DNA of 7,728 nt from Acidobacteriaceae bacterium (GCA_025462785.1 JAOAPG010000027.1:1-7728), one strand, 5' to 3'; positions 1-6,384 are shown, counted from the stretch's first letter. Notes: a model not told the origin generated them from the letters alone. Made by a program: numbers and translations.

Positions 1-75
1 AGGAGCCTTTTGCTTTCTCCATCCAGTTCCAGAATCACTGGCATCGACGGATATGTTACGCCCGCAAAGAACTGA
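1..75 (+). CDS. Possible C-terminal scrap of a gene entering from the left edge
   Basis: A frame open from the first base ends at TGA 73-75 and reads ...SSSRITGIDGYVTPAKN. The run S-S-x-x-ITGID-x-(Y/F)-V loosely resembles the C-terminal end of short-chain dehydrogenases (SSYITGIELFVDGG). The glycine pair that normally follows is absent, so at best this is an altered or broken end. Another frame is open from base 3 to the TAG at about 157-161, so openness alone proves nothing. The call is weak; the upstream sequence would decide it. Confidence 0.18.
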   Translation, partial: RSLLLSPSSSRITGIDGYVTPAKN

Positions 76-85
76 AAAGAACTGA
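66..85. repeat. 10-base tandem duplication
   Basis: AAAGAACTGA occurs twice back to back (66-75 and 76-85). The first copy contains the TGA that closes the left-edge frame. It could be a replication-slippage duplication; no function is evident. Confidence 0.8.
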
Positions 86-451
86 AGGGTTAAGAAGAGT
101 GACTAAGCCGTTCGAAGTAACGCCACTACCGCCATCGCTGATTATTCGTCATCCGTAGGTCGTATTGACCAGGCAGCCGGGCTCCGGTACTTATTCTTTA
201 CGTTGATTTAACGATGTAGGGGTGAACCTGCCTTTGCACTGTTGGACGATACCGCCCCGGCTTTCCTTGCCCTGGTTACCGGGGCGTATTAAGTGTTCCA
301 GGCTAGTTGCAGCCTCTTCGCCGATAGACGAGCGGCTCTTTCCGGTAAAACCGGTTCGAATACGGTGCCCTACATTACCGTTAAGATGCGCGGAATGCCG
401 AGGAATTTGCTTTAAACCCGTAAGGAAGCCGAGGGGAACCCTGGATGAGCT
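76..451. other. Stretch with no supported gene
   Basis: No frame here has a convincing start, ribosome binding site and protein-like product. The 106-residue plus-strand reading from 222 is Arg/Pro/Cys/Phe-rich without recognisable motifs and lacks a good Shine-Dalgarno. On the minus strand, one start-less frame stays open from the frameshifted small gene (452-584) down to a TAA at 191-193, but beyond the first dozen residues it looks like no known family. The stretch holds a strong hairpin, listed separately. Confidence 0.6.
249..289. other. Strong long-stem hairpin
   Basis: ATA-(c)-CGCCCCGG at 249-260 pairs with CCGGGGCGTAT at 279-289. This gives an 8-bp GC-rich stem extended by 3 bp past one bulged base, around an 18-base loop. 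No T-run follows on the plus strand, so a simple intrinsic terminator is not supported. It could be an mRNA 3' structure, a small-RNA element or a protein site. The pairing is directly visible; the role is unknown. Confidence 0.55.
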
Positions 452-584
452 CTTTAGCGTCTTTTCTTTCTCTGCGAGAAGCTCATTAGGCCTCTTCGAC
501 CAATTCGGGGAATTTCTTTTGATCTTTTTCTTCTGCGACTAGACTGCACAGCTGTTTGATACGTCGAGTAAGTTCGGAGGTCAT
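452..584 (-). pseudogene. Short charged helical protein gene, probably frameshifted
   Basis: ATG at 582-584 sits 8 bases after a perfect AAGGAGG (complement of 593-599). It opens a 32-residue product, MTSELTRRIKQLCSLVAEEK followed by DQKKFPELVEEA, ending at TAA 486-488. One base out of frame the reading continues as NELLAEKEKTLK (about 487 down to 452). Joined, it reads ...FPELVEE-x-NELLAEKEKTLK, one continuous amphipathic helix. It resembles small acidobacterial proteins of the form LC-x-LVAEE-x-D-x-x-KF-x-ELV-x-ELN-x-LL-x-EKE that I know only as hypothetical. An indel near 488-492 therefore seems to have split the gene, though a genuine 32-residue product (486-584) is possible because the translation start is so good. 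Function unknown. An inverted repeat lies just upstream. Confidence 0.55.
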
Positions 585-592
585 CTTTGTGG

Positions 593-599
593 CCTCCTT
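593..599 (-). promoter_or_regulatory. Consensus Shine-Dalgarno of the small helical gene
   Basis: The minus strand reads AAGGAGG, 8 bases before the ATG at 584. It is the best ribosome binding site seen in the window and the main reason to believe the short reading frame was a real gene. Confidence 0.7.
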
Positions 600-1131
600 C
601 AACCAGAGTAGTTGATTCGAATGAATCAGGAGCGTATCGGTCAAGAGCTTTTGAAGCGTTCGGTATCAACACAGGATCACACAGGGTCGCCAACTCACTG
701 CCATTTCCACAATAATTTCCACGCTTGAACTAACTCCTGAATGTCCTTTGGTCTAGGTAGCGTTCCCTGAATGAAGGCAGCACGCTTGGTGAGCTCGGTT
801 GTAAACGTCCTCTGAACGGGGTGCAGTATTCCATCAGTCAGTCGTTTTATCTACCGGCTAAGTCAAGCTACTACAGTTTTGGAGTCCATTTTCAAATAGA
901 TGGAAGCCGCGCGGGCAACGCTTATTCCGGTTTGGGTTGAGGGGCTAACTTTTACCGCCTGGTAGGATGGGGAAAGGCACACTCACGGTTCTGTCGTCGA
1001 TGTTGGCACTGTTCATTGCATCTGAGGACGGCGCATGGCAACAGACTTCGCTGCTCCATAGGACTTGTTCGCTAATCCAACATTCGTGTCATAGAGGCAA
1101 TCCGGTAAGATGCCGGTATAAGGATTGCGAA
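600..1131. other. Long stretch with no convincing intact gene
   Basis: No frame has a good start, ribosome binding site and recognisable product. One minus-strand frame (889 down to 695) begins with ATG, meets TGA at codon 9 and TAG at codon 13, then reads 51 protein-like residues to a TGA. It might be a decayed gene but matches nothing I know. The plus-strand reading from 967 is the upstream extension of the next gene and lacks a ribosome binding site. Confidence 0.5.
613..628. promoter_or_regulatory. Inverted repeat upstream of the small helical gene
   Basis: TGATTC-GAAT-GAATCA is a perfect 6-bp inverted repeat with a 4-base spacer. It lies 13 bases upstream of the Shine-Dalgarno and about 30 bases before the ATG. 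Its position suits an operator or a leader hairpin. No matching -35/-10 pair was found, so this is only a candidate. Confidence 0.3.
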
Positions 1132-1344
1132 ATGAACCAAGAAGATACATGGACCGTAACTCGGAAAGACGGAAAAAATGTAACGTTCACTCGTTTACGG
1201 GACGGCGACGATGAGATCGTGTCCGCCAAAGTCGAAGGCGAGGAGCCGCGACGACTTAAACAAAAGGCCACCTCCTTGGTCTCTCTGAGCCGGGAAGGTG
1301 TGCAAACATTATTCGGCAGGATCTTAGAAGAGGGTTTCAAGTAG
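1132..1344 (+). CDS. Small charged hypothetical protein (70 aa)
   Basis: I do not recognise the family. The frame is open from 967, but ATG 1132 is preferred: AAGGA at 1120-1124 lies 7 bases upstream, and the residues before it are low-quality and Cys/His-rich. The 70-residue product (MNQEDTWTVTRKDGKNVTFT...) is highly charged. It begins with a probable beta-strand stretch (TWTVTRKDGKNVTFTRL), has a charged middle (DGDDEI, EGEEPRR) and ends in a probable helix (SREGVQTLFGRILEEGF). No signal peptide, membrane segment or cysteine is present, so it should be cytoplasmic. It converges on the CHASE3 gene and has no close partner. A perfect 12-base palindrome follows its stop. Confidence 0.55.
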   Translation: MNQEDTWTVTRKDGKNVTFTRLRDGDDEIVSAKVEGEEPRRLKQKATSLVSLSREGVQTLFGRILEEGFK

Positions 1345-1372
1345 CCCGAAAACCCCCACGCCGCCGGCTCCT

Positions 1373-1384
1373 CAGGCTAGCCTG
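1373..1384. repeat. 12-base perfect palindrome
   Basis: CAGGCTAGCCTG lies 28 bases after the stop of the 70-residue gene, in the convergent intergenic region. It could be a dimeric protein site. It has no loop and no T-run, so it is not a standard terminator. The rest of the gap 1345-1598 holds only short palindromes such as CAATCGATTG (1520-1529). Confidence 0.35.
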
Positions 1385-1598
1385 CATTACCAAATCGGGA
1401 CTGCTCAATATTGCTCAGTGTCACGAACAGTAAAAACTCTTGACCGACACGATCTGACTTCTTAAGACACTTGGGCTGCTACCCTAGCTAAAAGGGCCGA
1501 ACATGATTGAAGAAATCGACAATCGATTGCCGGAATCGTAGGTTACTCATCGAAGAACAAGTTTTTGCTCACGCCGATTGCCTCCGCCTACTTGCAAA

Positions 1599-2498
1599 CT
1601 AAGCTGCCTTTTCATGACCGTTCGGAGATGGACCGCTAAGTAAATCTTGGCGGAGGCGCTCCATCTGTGCCGCAGAGTTCCTTATCTGCTCAGCATATTC
1701 GTGCCCGTGTCGCGGCAGAAATCCACCGTAGTTTTCGAGGAGGAGGCGGGCGTTGCCCTCGATGTCAGAGGTCCCCGAGCGGATCTGGTTCGAAAGAGCG
1801 GACGTTAATTTTTCTAGCTGGAAATCGCGTAGCTCTAGCGCTTGTCTGCTCTGGGCGGCTTCCCGTTCAAGGGCTCGCCCGTGGTACCGGATAAGTCCGA
1901 ACAAAAAAACTGTCAGCACAAGCAAGGATGAATTCGCAATAATAGTTTCCGCCAGAGCCTTGCTTAGGCTAGCATCCTTCTCGCTATTTGCTCTTGCAAA
2001 ACTTCTATTCTCAGCCATTGATAGCGAAGACAGGAGCCCGCGAGCCGCATCCATGAACTTCATACCTTCGTTTGAACTTATGAGCATGAATGCGCGATGG
2101 CGATAACCTTGTTCGCGCAAATTAATCGAGTGCTCCATCTCAGCTTGTATTGCACTAGCCGCAGACTCGAGTTGCGATTCGGCTGACCGTTCTCGCTCAG
2201 CCCGACTTGCCAACGCCACACGAAGACGGGCGAAATCGGTTTCGATCCTGCCCTTCGCATCGATGTATGGTTTCAAGTACGAAGGGTTCTCGGTCAGCAG
2301 ATATCCGCGCTGACCTGTTTCCATATCAGTCAAATCGTTTAGAAGGCAGGAGATATCCGCCTGTATCATTGAGCTTTCAAACGTGACCGCCGTAAGTTTC
2401 TGCATTTGCTTCAGATGGTTGATTGATAGAAACGCATTCAATGCCATGAAGGCGAGTATCGCGGGAACTCCTGCTTGCAGCGTAGCTCTTCGAATCAT
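1599..2498 (-). CDS. CHASE3-domain membrane sensor with degenerate histidine-kinase dimerisation domain
   Basis: The 299-residue protein has a first membrane helix at about 8-27, an extracytoplasmic CHASE3 domain at about 38-172 with the hallmark D58-METGQRGYLLTE, and a second membrane helix at about 183-204. A linker coiled coil leads to a helical pair at about 226-288. That pair aligns by eye with the HisKA domain of bacteriophytochrome-type kinases (SHDLRSPL...LL-x-x-YG...EYLERIR...M-x-x-L-x-x-DLL), but reads SNQIRSGT: Asn237 replaces the phosphoacceptor His and the following Pro is lost. The protein ends there, so there is no ATPase domain. It cannot be a working kinase; it may bind a partner kinase, or be a truncated remnant. 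ATG 2498 has AAAGG 8 bases upstream. The next gene upstream on this strand is 251 bases away. Confidence 0.88.
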   Translation of the reverse strand: MIRRATLQAGVPAILAFMALNAFLSINHLKQMQKLTAVTFESSMIQADISCLLNDLTDMETGQRGYLLTENPSYLKPYIDAKGRIETDFARLRVALASRAERERSAESQLESAASAIQAEMEHSINLREQGYRHRAFMLISSNEGMKFMDAARGLLSSLSMAENRSFARANSEKDASLSKALAETIIANSSLLVLTVFLFGLIRYHGRALEREAAQSRQALELRDFQLEKLTSALSNQIRSGTSDIEGNARLLLENYGGFLPRHGHEYAEQIRNSAAQMERLRQDLLSGPSPNGHEKAA

Positions 2499-2531
2499 TT
2501 TATTTGCCTTTCTTCCGCTGCTGAAGGGTTT

Positions 2532-2541
2532 TTTACGTAAA
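2532..2541. promoter_or_regulatory. Palindrome upstream of the CHASE3 gene
   Basis: TTTACGTAAA is a perfect 10-base palindrome whose near edge is 33 bases before the CHASE3 start, where an operator or promoter element would lie. No clear -35/-10 pair accompanies it. The remaining gap up to 2686 shows nothing else I can support. Confidence 0.25.
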
Positions 2542-2749
2542 TTCCCGGAGGCGGTGCAGTTTGAATCTAAGGAACTGAATCAGTGTTAATGACTCGAATC
2601 AAGAAAGGACTTCAGGCTCAAGTCCTGGTTTGTCTATCTCTATAAAGATTCCCGCAGATCCGCCGCACTGATTGTAGCCCGTCATTTAATCTGTCGCAAT
2701 GCAGGCAGACCTAACATAAGCTGCACAGGGGATTTGGATCGCTATCCTT

Positions 2750-2932
2750 TTAACGGCAACGGTCAACATAGTCATACCGGTTGCGAATCTCGCCAACCCA
2801 TTCGTCGTTTCTAAATGCAGCGAGAGCTTGCGCGGCCGCGTCGTATAAAGTTTCGGCGCTCACTTCGAGGGAATGGTCAACGCAGTTGAGATCCTGACAC
2901 GAGACAATGCAGCTTCGGAGCGACACGTCCAA
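2750..2932 (-). CDS. Small conserved-type protein, probably frameshifted at its 3' end
   Basis: The start is TTG 2932 or the in-frame GTG two codons later; upstream there is only a weak purine run (CGAAAG). The 60-residue product contains SCQDLNCVDHSLEVSAETLY then DAAAQALAAFRNDEWVGEI. This resembles a family of about 90-110 residue hypothetical proteins known to me from acidobacterial and proteobacterial genomes (V-x-DLEGI-x-H-x-VEV-x-AE-(S/T)-LYEA...AL). Family members continue after this point with a strand like (L/V)-T-V-x-V-K. Here the frame closes after RNRYDYVDRCR, while the +1 frame reads GMTMLTVAVK. A single-base change near 2779 has therefore probably broken the gene; the shifted frame ends at 2686. 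Function unknown. It lies between the Sel1-repeat gene and the CHASE3 gene on the same strand. Confidence 0.6.
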   Translation of the reverse strand: MDVSLRSCIVSCQDLNCVDHSLEVSAETLYDAAAQALAAFRNDEWVGEIRNRYDYVDRCR

Positions 2933-3083
2933 CTTTCGTATTTGCTTTTTATTCGTCTCGCGGAAAATAACTAAAGGCGTATGACTCAGTCCGAGAAAGG
3001 GTCGTTTCCGAGTTATGGATAAGGGAGTGGATGCGGTTTGAAGAAATGAAGCGCGAACTTCAAAGGCTATCTAAGAATCGCCT

Positions 3084-3800
3084 TCAAAAGTGAGCGCTAC
3101 TCCTAAAGTCTGACACTCTTAATGGAAGCATCGAGTCTGACAGGCGATGTTTCCGAAGCCAGAGAGAAGCGCGAGCATTGGCGTCAGACACTTCACGGCT
3201 CGTCATGGTCAATGCCAACCTAGACTTCGCACTCCTACTACGGCTCTCACCCGCTGCTTCTGCTAAACAATGCCACATGTAGGCGGTAACTTTGTCAGCG
3301 TGAGCGCCAAATCCGTTTGCATACATTTCACCCAAATTCCACCTGATACGCCCCGTTTCAGATTCGCTCAATTGTGGCGTAAGCTCACGAATTAGACTTT
3401 CGGCACGTCCTTCGCCGTTCGCCATGGCCAAAATGAGCCAGGTGGAAGCAACCGTATAGTCGGATGGGACGCCCTGACCTCGCGCGTAAGCGACCCCGAC
3501 GTCATACTGTGCGTCAGGATGACCCGAAAGCGCAGCGAGCAATCTCGGATCTTCAGCCGGAGCCTGGCGTGTTGGCTCCTGCCTGTTCAGAATTGCTGAA
3601 CGACTTTTCAGGTCAGCAAGGCCGGCCGAGCTCGTTTGTAAATATCGAGGGGACAGCCTAATCAACTTGTGTTGACGCCGCAGAAGGGAACTCGTCGGTA
3701 TCCACCCCAATACCAGGACCGTCGATAACAAAACGATCCAGAAAGCTAGCCTGTGAGAGGAAGACTTGTATTCAGTGGGAACATTGGAGTGCGGTCTCAT
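3084..3800 (-). CDS. Membrane-anchored Sel1-like repeat protein
   Basis: From ATG 3800 the protein has 238 residues: a short N-tail, one membrane helix at about 19-34 (AFWIVLLSTVLVLGWI), a basic and linker region to about 85, then Sel1-like (TPR-type) repeats. Repeat one is at about 93-128 (HPDAQYDVGVAYARGQGVPS, then A-x-x-WLILA). Repeat two is at about 153-184 (WNLGEMYANGFGA, then AYMWHCLA). A degenerate third unit ends in A-x-A-x-LWLRKH. Such repeats form superhelical scaffolds for protein contacts, here probably on the outer face of the inner membrane. A GTG at 3839 would add 13 residues, but ATG 3800 is preferred because GGAGGT (complement of 3810-3815) lies 9 bases upstream. It is transcribed divergently from the SYLF-amidase gene. 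The specific function is unknown. Confidence 0.85.
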   Translation of the reverse strand: MRPHSNVPTEYKSSSHRLAFWIVLLSTVLVLGWIPTSSLLRRQHKLIRLSPRYLQTSSAGLADLKSRSAILNRQEPTRQAPAEDPRLLAALSGHPDAQYDVGVAYARGQGVPSDYTVASTWLILAMANGEGRAESLIRELTPQLSESETGRIRWNLGEMYANGFGAHADKVTAYMWHCLAEAAGESRSRSAKSRLALTMTSREVSDANARASLWLRKHRLSDSMLPLRVSDFRSSAHF

Positions 3801-3809
3801 TTCCGTAAG

Positions 3810-3815
3810 ACCTCC
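3810..3815 (-). promoter_or_regulatory. Shine-Dalgarno deciding the Sel1-repeat start
   Basis: The minus strand reads GGAGGT, 9 bases before ATG 3800. This favours that start over GTG 3839, which has only a weak AGAAAAGA directly against it. Confidence 0.55.
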
Positions 3816-4048
3816 GGATGACGACTGGTTAGGTTTCACTCTTTTCTACGCCAACGGGCATCAAATTCCAGGTCAGAGGTGATCGTATTCGCGCTGCACA
3901 CGCCATGGGGACTCCGCCAGGTCGGGAGGCAGAGAGTGTCAGAGGCCCTGACGATTATTATTATACGGCTCTCAGCAGGTCTACTACTCTATTGAATTTA
4001 GTTCGAAGCCAACCAGCTCGACCTCACGCGAATCGAAAGCTGCAAACG

Positions 4049-5188
4049 ATGTCGCAGTCTCCCTTGTTACGCTCCGCGGAGAAGGTCGTGCTTCTTTCCC
4101 TGCTAGCCAGCTCAATCGGGAGTGCCTACTCAGACAAACATGTAAAATCCGCAGCATTGTTAAGCATGCGGGGAGCAGCCCGTGTGCTGGACCAACTTTC
4201 CAAGAAATCTCAGAATACGGTCCCCGATGCGGTCCTGAACAGCACGAAGTGCGTTGTGGTGATTCCATCGATCACGGGGGGAACTGTCAATAGCAGCGCT
4301 GGTGGAGTGGCTAGCTGCCGTGAAGCAGCGGATAGCTGGAGTGCTCCCGCATTCGTCAAATTCAACTGGCGTGGTACTGGGGCTCACAGTACTGATTTGC
4401 TGGTTTTTATATTAAGTGACACTGGAGTGCGGGCATTGCGGTCTGGCGAATTGCAGATCGGAGGACAGAAACAGGCGGCCGCGCCTCTCGTGAGTACAAC
4501 GCCGGTTACCACCCAGGTTGAGCTGACCGCCGGGTTCTTTACCTACGAAGGCGCGGGGGGCGTGCTCTCTAGCAGTGAAGCCAGCGGCGTCGTTCGGCGC
4601 GACGCGGAAACTTCGGATGCGGTCCACAACGCAGTACCGAAAAAAGCGATTGAGAAATATCTATCATCGGTCGTTTCTTTCTTTAACACGATCACAGCGA
4701 CCGGGATCGTGATTCACCATACGGCGGTGATTCCGGGCGCAGATACAGTGCCCGGAAGCGAGCGCAATATTGACGAATACCATCAGGCGCGCGGCTTCGA
4801 AATCCTGTGTTTCGGTCGCCTTTACCATGTGGCCTATCACTACCTCGTTATGCCCAACGGCAGTGTGCAAGCGGGCAGACCCGAAAGGTGTGAGGGGGCG
4901 CATGCGCAAGGGTACAACTCATATCTGGGAATTTCGGTCGTGGGTGATTTCAGCAGCGAAGATAACCCGACGGGGAAAAAGGGACCGATCAATCCAAGCG
5001 CGGAGCAGATTGCCTCCCTTATTCAACTCTGTCGGCGCCTGAAAGACCATTACCACATTCCCTTGCAACACATCGTCCGCCATAGTGACATTTCCAGCAC
5101 CAGATGTCCCGGCGACCGATTTCCCTTCAAGTCTGTTCTGGATCAACTTCAATGGAAACCGCCAGGCGTAAATTCGAAACGTCGCTGA
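4049..5188 (+). CDS. Secreted SYLF (Ysc84-like) domain fused to PGRP/T7-lysozyme-type amidase
   Basis: The 379-residue protein starts with a signal peptide (basic RSAEK, hydrophobic VVLLSLLASSIG, cleavage near SAYS). A SYLF domain at about 41-212 shows RGAARVLDQL, VPDAVLNSTKCVVVIPS, WSAPAFVKF, a GGVLSSSEASGV stretch and a closing ...IEKYLSSVVSF; some SYLF glycines are missing. An amidase_2/PGRP domain follows at about 218-366: IVIHHTA (ligand His223), VAYHYLVMPNGSVQAGRPE with catalytic-type Tyr263, GYNSYLGISVVGDF, and RHSDISSTRCPGD with His345 and Cys353 eight residues apart, as in T7 lysozyme. The family hydrolyses the N-acetylmuramoyl-L-alanine bond of peptidoglycan; SYLF domains bind lipids. 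I infer a membrane-associated cell-wall hydrolase. The frame is open from 3905, but the signal peptide supports ATG 4049. Its stop overlaps the next start. Confidence 0.9.
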   Translation: MSQSPLLRSAEKVVLLSLLASSIGSAYSDKHVKSAALLSMRGAARVLDQLSKKSQNTVPDAVLNSTKCVVVIPSITGGTVNSSAGGVASCREAADSWSAPAFVKFNWRGTGAHSTDLLVFILSDTGVRALRSGELQIGGQKQAAAPLVSTTPVTTQVELTAGFFTYEGAGGVLSSSEASGVVRRDAETSDAVHNAVPKKAIEKYLSSVVSFFNTITATGIVIHHTAVIPGADTVPGSERNIDEYHQARGFEILCFGRLYHVAYHYLVMPNGSVQAGRPERCEGAHAQGYNSYLGISVVGDFSSEDNPTGKKGPINPSAEQIASLIQLCRRLKDHYHIPLQHIVRHSDISSTRCPGDRFPFKSVLDQLQWKPPGVNSKRR

Positions 5189-5844
5189 TGGACTCGAAGT
5201 ATCTGATGGCATGGCTTATGGTGGCGCTTTTATGGACGCCTTTGTTCGCTGCTCCGAAACGCATCCCGCACAGCCGGAAAGCCTCTAACGGGGAACCATT
5301 CCGCAGCTTTCGCATGCTGGACGATAAGCTGACCCTACTTGCGCATCAGCAGGAGGCTTTGAACGCTGCTTTCAATCCTCTGCAGGTGGGTTCTCAGAGC
5401 GAGGCGGCCAATTCAGGGGGTCGGACAATGGCTTCCCGCAATATGAAGTCCACAGCCGCTGGAATCGTTCTTATAGCGGGGGAGCTGGAGCGTTTGTACC
5501 AACGGCGCCACGAGCCATTCGGCGGCCAAATGTTTAGAGCTCTGCGTATCAGAGCGGAAGAAGTTCAGCGGGGCGTCAGTGCTGTGGCCAAAGCGCAAAC
5601 GCGAAGCGCTGCAGAGTCCGCGGCAAACAGCCTGGATAAAGGGATAGTCTCCCTTGTCGTTCAGTTCCAAGCTGCATCAGGCGGATACGGAGCGGCCCGT
5701 TGTTCCCCGGGCGCATGGACATGTTGCGAACCAAAGCGATCCAAAGACTTGCTTCAAAGTGAACAGGTCGCATGCATGTGGGGATGTGTGAAAATGGCGC
5801 AGACGTGTACAGGGTTCCTAGGTCCGCGTATCCGGCGGCCCTGA
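5188..5844 (+). CDS. Exported protein with six-cysteine tail, coupled to the SYLF-amidase
   Basis: I do not recognise the family. ATG 5188 overlaps the amidase stop as TGATG, so translation is probably coupled. The 218-residue product opens with a clear signal peptide (MDSKYLMAWLMVALLWTPLF, cleavage after about Ala21-Ala22). A helix-rich middle follows at about 42-165, with MLDDKLTLLAHQQEALNAAF, GIVLIAGELERLYQRR, RALRIRAEEVQRGVSAVAKA and a serine/alanine-rich helix. The tail holds Cys172, 179, 180, 196, 200 and 207 (C-x6-CC-x15-C-x3-C-x6-C), suggesting a disulfide-linked miniature domain. Starts at 5104 or 5152 in the same frame lie inside the amidase gene and would bury the signal peptide. 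Given the coupling, it probably works with the amidase in the periplasm, as a partner, regulator or immunity-like factor; this is inference. Confidence 0.8.
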   Translation: MDSKYLMAWLMVALLWTPLFAAPKRIPHSRKASNGEPFRSFRMLDDKLTLLAHQQEALNAAFNPLQVGSQSEAANSGGRTMASRNMKSTAAGIVLIAGELERLYQRRHEPFGGQMFRALRIRAEEVQRGVSAVAKAQTRSAAESAANSLDKGIVSLVVQFQAASGGYGAARCSPGAWTCCEPKRSKDLLQSEQVACMWGCVKMAQTCTGFLGPRIRRP

Positions 5845-6165
5845 AGTTTTCACCAAAACAATACCGACGCACCGCCAGTCTCCGCTCCATGCGACCTTGG
5901 CACGCCGGATTTTGACCAAGAAGTCAAAGTCGCCGCTCATTGAAGCATCTCCACGTACCAAAGCAGCGGAGTCACGGAGTCTGTGTTTGCTGTCGTCACC
6001 GTGACGATTCCCGAATGAAGCGCTCGCGGCAGTAATAAGCCAGTCGTGGTGCTTCAAGGTGAAGATCAAAGATGCTGCTCGCGTCACCAGTGACCGTGGT
6101 AGTTCCGTTCGTTGTCCACCCGGTGATTCCGCCGAGAGCAGATGCATTGTTGAACTGGAGTTACG
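5845..6165. other. Stretch with no supported gene
   Basis: No recognisable gene or terminator follows the six-cysteine protein gene. A 109-residue minus-strand reading (6147 down to 5818) has no ribosome binding site or familiar motif and overlaps the 3' end of the preceding gene. A 59-residue plus-strand reading from ATG 6072 to TAA 6251 is Pro/Val-rich (MLLASPVTVVVPFVVHPVIP...) and overlaps the peptidase-like fragment in another frame. Neither is convincing; the stretch may be decayed sequence. Confidence 0.5.
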
Positions 6166-6384
6166 TTGTCGATCCGCCTGCTACCGATGATCCGGCAATC
6201 GATTGGCAGTTGTGTGGTGTTCCTGCCCATCCAAGAGCGGGCGAGCTTTAATCTCCGGGCGATTCCTCCGGGTGCTGTAGTCGAAAACGTGACGCTGGAC
6301 GCCGCTGAACGACAACGCGTCATTGATGGAGTAGCCAAGAAATTGAAAGAGGCTGATTACATCAATCACTCCGAAACGCCTTAA
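6166..6384 (+). pseudogene. Possible N-terminal remnant of an S41-family peptidase
   Basis: A 72-residue frame (TTG 6166 or ATG 6187, neither with a good ribosome binding site) ends ...VTLDAAERQRVIDGVAKKLK then EADYINHSETP and TAA. The stretch LDAAERQRVIDGVAKKLKEA resembles the start of the mature part of S41 (C-terminal-processing-like) peptidases, which commonly read L-x-AA-x-R-x-x-VIDG-x-x-x-x-L-x-x-x-YVFP. The catalytic PDZ and Ser/Lys domains should follow over several hundred residues, but no frame downstream shows them and a different gene begins at 6524. It is either a truncated remnant or a small unrelated helical protein. The resemblance rests on about 20 residues. Confidence 0.3.

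Noticed and set aside
340..375. tRNA T-arm-like sequence (ACCGGTTCGAATACGGT)
   Set aside because: One stem mismatch, and no acceptor stem, D-arm or anticodon arm can be folded around it.
222..542. 106-residue plus-strand reading frame
   Set aside because: No good ribosome binding site or motif; it is antisense to the small gene with a consensus Shine-Dalgarno at its 3' end.
454..693. 79-residue minus-strand frame
   Set aside because: It overlaps the 452-584 small gene in another frame, is Arg/Lys/Ser-rich, and has no ribosome binding site at its ATG.
3029..3093. 20-residue plus-strand peptide MRFEEMKRELQRLSKNRLQK
   Set aside because: Helical and charged, but very short, with the purine-rich site too close to the ATG, and it runs into the 3' end of the Sel1-repeat gene.
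3950..3966. TATTATTATAC as a -10 box for the SYLF-amidase gene
   Set aside because: No reasonable -35 at 16-18 bases upstream, so a promoter could not be supported.
3905..4048. N-terminal extension of the SYLF-amidase
   Set aside because: 48 low-complexity residues before a clear signal peptide; extending the start would bury the signal sequence.
6072..6251. 59-residue Pro/Val-rich plus-strand frame
   Set aside because: No ribosome binding site or homologous pattern; it overlaps the peptidase-like fragment in another frame.
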